Source: Dillenia suffruticosa (taxonomy: Eukaryota > Streptophyta > Magnoliopsida > Dilleniales > Dilleniaceae). Taken from it: a DNA stretch of 64,000 nucleotides. Below, one piece after another: positions 61,501 to 64,000 of the stretch (the stretch's first letter is position 1; every line of letters starts with the position of its first letter). The stretch lies in assembly GCA_033439265.1 (NCBI GenBank), contig JAVTVX010000027.1, positions 13,345,001 through 13,409,000 on the forward strand. The letters run 5' to 3'. The notes beneath the pieces were generated by a model. That model worked only from the letters and a program-made list of their open reading frames with translations. It searched no databases and was not told the origin of the DNA. Made by a program: the position numbers and the translations under genes.

Positions 61501-64000
61501 AAAAAGAAGATTGAATTTCTCCAAGCTTGGAAAATTTTTGCAATTTCTATTTTAGAGTCATTCATCATAAGTTCAGACTCTAAGAGCCTTTCAAGGGATT
61601 TGAAGACATTTTGAAAGGCATAGAGAACTAAAACCAATAGAAAACTGGCTTACAATTTTTTAAAGAAATGAGTTTAAATATTGTGCTCTAACATTATTAC
61701 ACTGTTGCCACCAATCATAATCCGTCAATGTTCCACATGACCATACCATGATAATATTTAGAAGTAGTTGGTAAAACACTTAACATTCATCTGAACAAGA
61801 CACCTATCAGGTCACTTGTGACCAGTGTGAACTCATCGCATGTCACCTTGATCTGACTCCATGCTTCACACATGCTAGATTTCGGGAGGCTGTTCAAAAA
61901 CAAGAGTAATACTTCAATTTTCCAAGAAAACTGAAAAAAGATTCTTGGAATATTCTAGAAAAGGAAAATAAGAAAAATCTTCTATTATTTACGATTTACT
62001 ATTTACAATTTACAATTTACTTTTTTTTTTTTTTTACCATTTTCAAAATAATTCTAGCATTGTTCTTAATCAGAAGACATATGTTTTTTGAACGCATTTT
62101 TAAATTTTTTGAGTTGAAAAAATATGCTGAACTTTTGAGAAATGAGCATGTTCTCTGATTTTCTATTGGAGAAAGAAAATTGGGAATCGAGTAGAAAACT
62201 GAGGTTGGAAAATGAAAATGGTTTTCTGTTGGTAAATGGCCCCATGATCTTTCCATGATGTGTGAGGCTCAGAAGTATTCATGAAGTGCCTGTAAAGTTA
62301 TTGTTTCTCAATGCGTTTTGCACTATAACAGCACTGAATACAATCCGAGGATTCGTCTTACAATGAATTATCAAGCTGGATAGGTAAAGTTGGATTCTTG
62401 CTTTGAAGCCTTAATCGTTGAGCTTGGGTTTGTGATATTTGTAAACTGACCCTTTTCCCTTGTGCAATGTGGTCTTAATATGGCCATGGCGTTTGGTAAT
62501 TACTTGAAAGAGAACACATGACTTGTCTGTTTGGCTAATTAACATTTGATTTTATCATCCATTAGGGCAATAGAACGCACTTCAATCGCATCAGAGATGC
62601 TGGAGTAATTACCCCCAGTGACCAAGATAATGAAGAGCATGCATCAAACTCTGAGATAGACAGTTCTATGTCCTATAGTTTTCAGCAAAATAGCTACCAC
62701 TTGTCTTCTCAGAATACAGACACGGTAAGCATGAAGAGTACTCAAGCATCAGAATTTGAGGATGCTGAATCAGGTATTGCATGTTCTTAGAAGCTATTGA
62801 TATTGCCTTGCTTGCAAGATCTGGAAACTTATCAGTAAAGTGGATTTCATGCAGCGTATAATCACCAACCAAGTTCCACATTCCACTCTTTCCTTGATCC
62901 CCAGCAGCCTCAGATGGAGAATATAGATGCTGGACTTCAAATCCCCTATTATCCTGTGCCTTTCACGGGTGACTTATTTTTTATTTTTATTTTTTTAACC
63001 TCTCTTTTTTCCTTCACCAATTTTCATTTTCTGCTGAGCTTATGAGTTTTGCTTGTAAGTCAATTGCTTTTGAACTTAATCATGAGTTCTGACATCATAT
63101 ACAGATGATTATCAAGGAAAATTGACTGCTGTTCCTGCTCTAAATAATATGTCTGTTGCTCAAGAACATAAAGGTAAAGAGAACAACAATGCTGGTGTAA
63201 CTTATGAGCTCCGAAAACACCTGGACTTTCCATCATGGGAGGATGTCTATGAAAATTGTGCTTCAATACAATCTTTTTCCTTCCAAGAGGCACTTTCTGC
63301 TTCACAATCCAATGTCACAGGAATCACTCCTAAGAATGAAAATGACATGCTGGCACAGCTACTTCAAGACAGCTTTAGTAAGACGCAGGCGTGGCAGGTA
63401 TATAGTGATCCTATGTATACTGCAAAATTATCTTCAAGCTATTTTCATTTTTTCTGTTTCTAGATAGCACGTACTCTTTTGCATGTATGAATGTGTATAT
63501 ATATATTTTTTGTGTGGACATCTTGTCTAATTTTGTAGCATGAAAGACTTAAGAAAAGGACAAAAGACAAATTTATATGCCTGCATTTGATTATTATAGT
63601 AGATCTGTTGACGTTCTTCTCAACTCAAAAATATGAATGCTGGGCATTAACTCCACTATCGTCCTGTGCTTATACCATCAGGTTTATGATATAAATTGCC
63701 AAGGAAAGATGAGTAAATATTACAGCTTCACATGAGACTTTACTTTTTGAATTTTGAATTGCTTGCTTTCTACATTTTATCATTAACTAGCTCCTGATAG
63801 CATACTTTCCCATTCAAAGCTGTGGCCCTGAGTTCCCTTTGCTTACAGGCTTCTGAAGATGGCTCATCACACATCTCAAAGTGGACCTTGAATCAAAAGT
63901 TGCCTTCAGAATCTTCAGTGGACGTCACAAGCAGGTTTGAGGAGCAAGGAGGATGCCCAAATTTACTTAGTACCTTTGAGAGTTCCCGTGCATATGCTGA
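46534..64000 (+). CDS. CAMTA calmodulin-binding transcription activator, CAMTA3/SR1-like clade, 3' end beyond window
   Basis: The family consists of nuclear calcium/calmodulin-responsive transcription factors that bind CGCG boxes and act in cold and defence signalling. Nine exons join in frame with GT-AG introns: 46534-46573, 51594-51713, 54417-54532, 54611-54699, 56432-56474, 62566-62773, 62855-62968, 63105-63397 and 63849-64000 (open). That gives about 391 residues of a protein usually near 1000. The CG-1 DNA-binding domain spans about residues 14-145 (exons 2-6), with NRWLRPAEICEIL, RKVLRYFRKDGHNWRKKKDG, DVLHCYYAHGE and LSHIVLVHYREVKG. Its basic RKKKDGK run doubles as a likely nuclear signal. 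Exons 6-9 encode the variable acidic, Ser-rich middle region with an EFEDAES motif shared with CAMTA1-3. The TIG, ankyrin, IQ and calmodulin-binding parts lie further right. The start was chosen for its MAESRRYG context and correct phase. No disabling change is seen. Confidence 0.93.
48860..49790 (-). mobile_element. L1-type LINE remnant: ORF2 C-terminus with zf-RVT-like region
   Basis: Minus-strand translation with frame changes shows the order typical of plant L1 ORF2 ends. A piece with SPWKFIS is followed by GDG-x-RV-x-FWEDPW-like sequence and FPSIYSLF near 49630-49450. Further along come MWNKCFESRDHLFLHYSIAQ and EMWKQLF near 49198-49115, which resemble the zf-RVT segment (Cys/His followed by a Trp-rich helix). 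Reverse transcriptase motifs upstream are not found, so it is a 5'-truncated copy. Confidence 0.65.
50068..50091. repeat. Poly(A) run in CAMTA intron 1
   Basis: An uninterrupted A run of more than 20 bases lies on the plus strand. It could be the tail of an unrecognised sense retroposed fragment. It cannot be the tail of the antisense L1, whose tail would be poly(T) on this strand at lower coordinates. Confidence 0.8.
51714..54416 (+). other. CAMTA intron 2 (2.7 kb)
   Basis: The donor is GTATGA and the acceptor CTTTCAG. It contains a CG dinucleotide run with flanking GT/GC (about 52853-52882). No other element is recognised; frames inside lack protein features. Confidence 0.8.
52853..52882. 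repeat. GT/GC alternating purine-pyrimidine microsatellite
   Basis: GTGTGTGCGCGCGCGCGCGC continues into a CACGTGCGTG. Such alternation can adopt left-handed DNA and is unusual in AT-rich plant introns. Confidence 0.85.
54533..54610 (+). other. CAMTA intron 3, short
   Basis: This intron of 78 bases has GTAAGC at the donor and CTTTTCAG at the acceptor. It separates two CG-1 exons in phase 0. Confidence 0.85.
54700..56431 (+). other. CAMTA intron 4 (1.7 kb) with a CT microsatellite
   Basis: The donor is GTGAGT and the acceptor TTCTGCAG, splitting a Glu codon after two bases. A (CT)n run lies at about 54765-54790. No coding remnant is recognised in the rest. Confidence 0.8.
54765..54790. repeat. 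(CT)n microsatellite
   Basis: About thirteen CT dinucleotides occur in CAMTA intron 4. Confidence 0.95.
57365..60180 (+). mobile_element. RTE-clade non-LTR retrotransposon (LINE), 5'-truncated and inactive
   Basis: On the plus strand, broken frames show an AP-endonuclease (QETKWVG near 57367, then SNASQIDFFLTRR near 57855). A linker follows (57960-58725). The reverse transcriptase has NYREIKLISHTMKLWERVIK near 58850 and a QNSVL-F block near 59227. Its catalytic box is LFIDDT, with FIDD at 59315-59326. A C-terminal segment has FRWMYGKNRRDRI near 59760 and a stop near 60075. The 3' end is a short untranslated part closing in (GTT)n near 60152-60170 instead of poly(A), as in plant RTE elements. 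Many stops and frameshifts show it is dead. It lies in sense orientation in CAMTA intron 5. Confidence 0.85.
60152..60170 (+). repeat. (GTT)n tail of the RTE LINE
   Basis: GTTGTTGTTGTTGTTAT follows the ATTGGGATTAAGATTTAG end of the element. Short trinucleotide tails are a feature of RTE-clade elements. Confidence 0.8.
62774..63848 (+). other. CAMTA introns 6, 7 and 8
   Basis: Intron 6 is 62774-62854, intron 7 is 62969-63104 and intron 8 is 63398-63848. All have GT-AG ends and keep the frame of the flanking exons (phases 1, 1 and 0). No element is recognised inside them. Confidence 0.85.

Larger units (their letters stand above)
56475..62565 (+). other. CAMTA intron 5 (6.1 kb), host of an RTE-type LINE
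   Basis: The donor is GTATTA and the acceptor CATCCATTAG, in phase 0 between EVK and GNRTH. About 2.8 kb of it is the RTE LINE at 57365-60180. The flanks 56475-57360 and 60180-62565 hold no recognised element apart from homopolymer runs near 61470-61505 and 62020-62036. Confidence 0.8.

Noticed and set aside
61470..62040. Homopolymer runs as LINE tails
   Set aside because: No coding or terminal sequence of a retroposon is attached to them.

Overview
This is nuclear DNA of a flowering plant, most likely a eudicot. The evidence is AT-rich intergenic DNA, GT-AG introns, a CAMTA-type calmodulin-binding transcription factor gene with large introns, and nested plant transposons: a Ty3/gypsy element with a tRNA-iMet primer site, RPA-carrying Helitrons, a CACTA element, and L1 and RTE LINEs. 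I cannot name the species. About 46 kb of transposon-derived DNA lies upstream of one recognisable host gene, which fills the last 17.5 kb and runs off the right edge.

Layout. (1) 1-6170: a minus-strand Ty3/gypsy element with LTRs of about 3 kb, a short decayed interior, and a chimeric right end. (2) 6171-7550: AT-rich, nothing recognised. (3) 7555-11840: Helitron copy 1, a broken Rep/helicase with one block inverted, plus an RPA-like gene. (4) 12120-16050: repeated modules, each with a conserved leader of about 120 bp followed by an array of GTTCTGC/GCAGAAC inverted repeats with ACGT-containing centres. A non-modular segment with one 106-codon ORF sits in the middle. (5) 16290-25080: Helitron copy 2, with nearly complete but frameshifted Rep/helicase and RPA-like genes, followed at 25346-26303 by a possible B3-domain fragment. 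(6) 26570-33785: more inverted-repeat arrays around a minus-strand gene resembling the plant 'putative gypsy type transposon' (PF04195-like) proteins. (7) 33954-40726: a CACTA element of about 6.8 kb with a perfect 3-bp target duplication and no visible transposase. (8) 40727-45850: a second, deleted copy of the array and PF04195-like unit. (9) 45851-46533: CAMTA promoter and 5' leader. (10) 46534-64000: CAMTA exons 1-9, with an antisense L1 remnant in intron 1 and a sense RTE LINE in intron 5.

The CAMTA gene is the only gene I expect to work. Its nine exons keep frame across eight junctions and encode the CG-1 DNA-binding domain plus the start of the middle region; TIG, ankyrin, IQ and calmodulin-binding parts lie beyond the window. 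Its upstream 450 bp holds three matches to the CAMTA recognition consensus, which suggests self-regulation. The strongest candidate for something undescribed is the inverted-repeat array family, which is scattered over 12-46 kb beside several different coding remnants.
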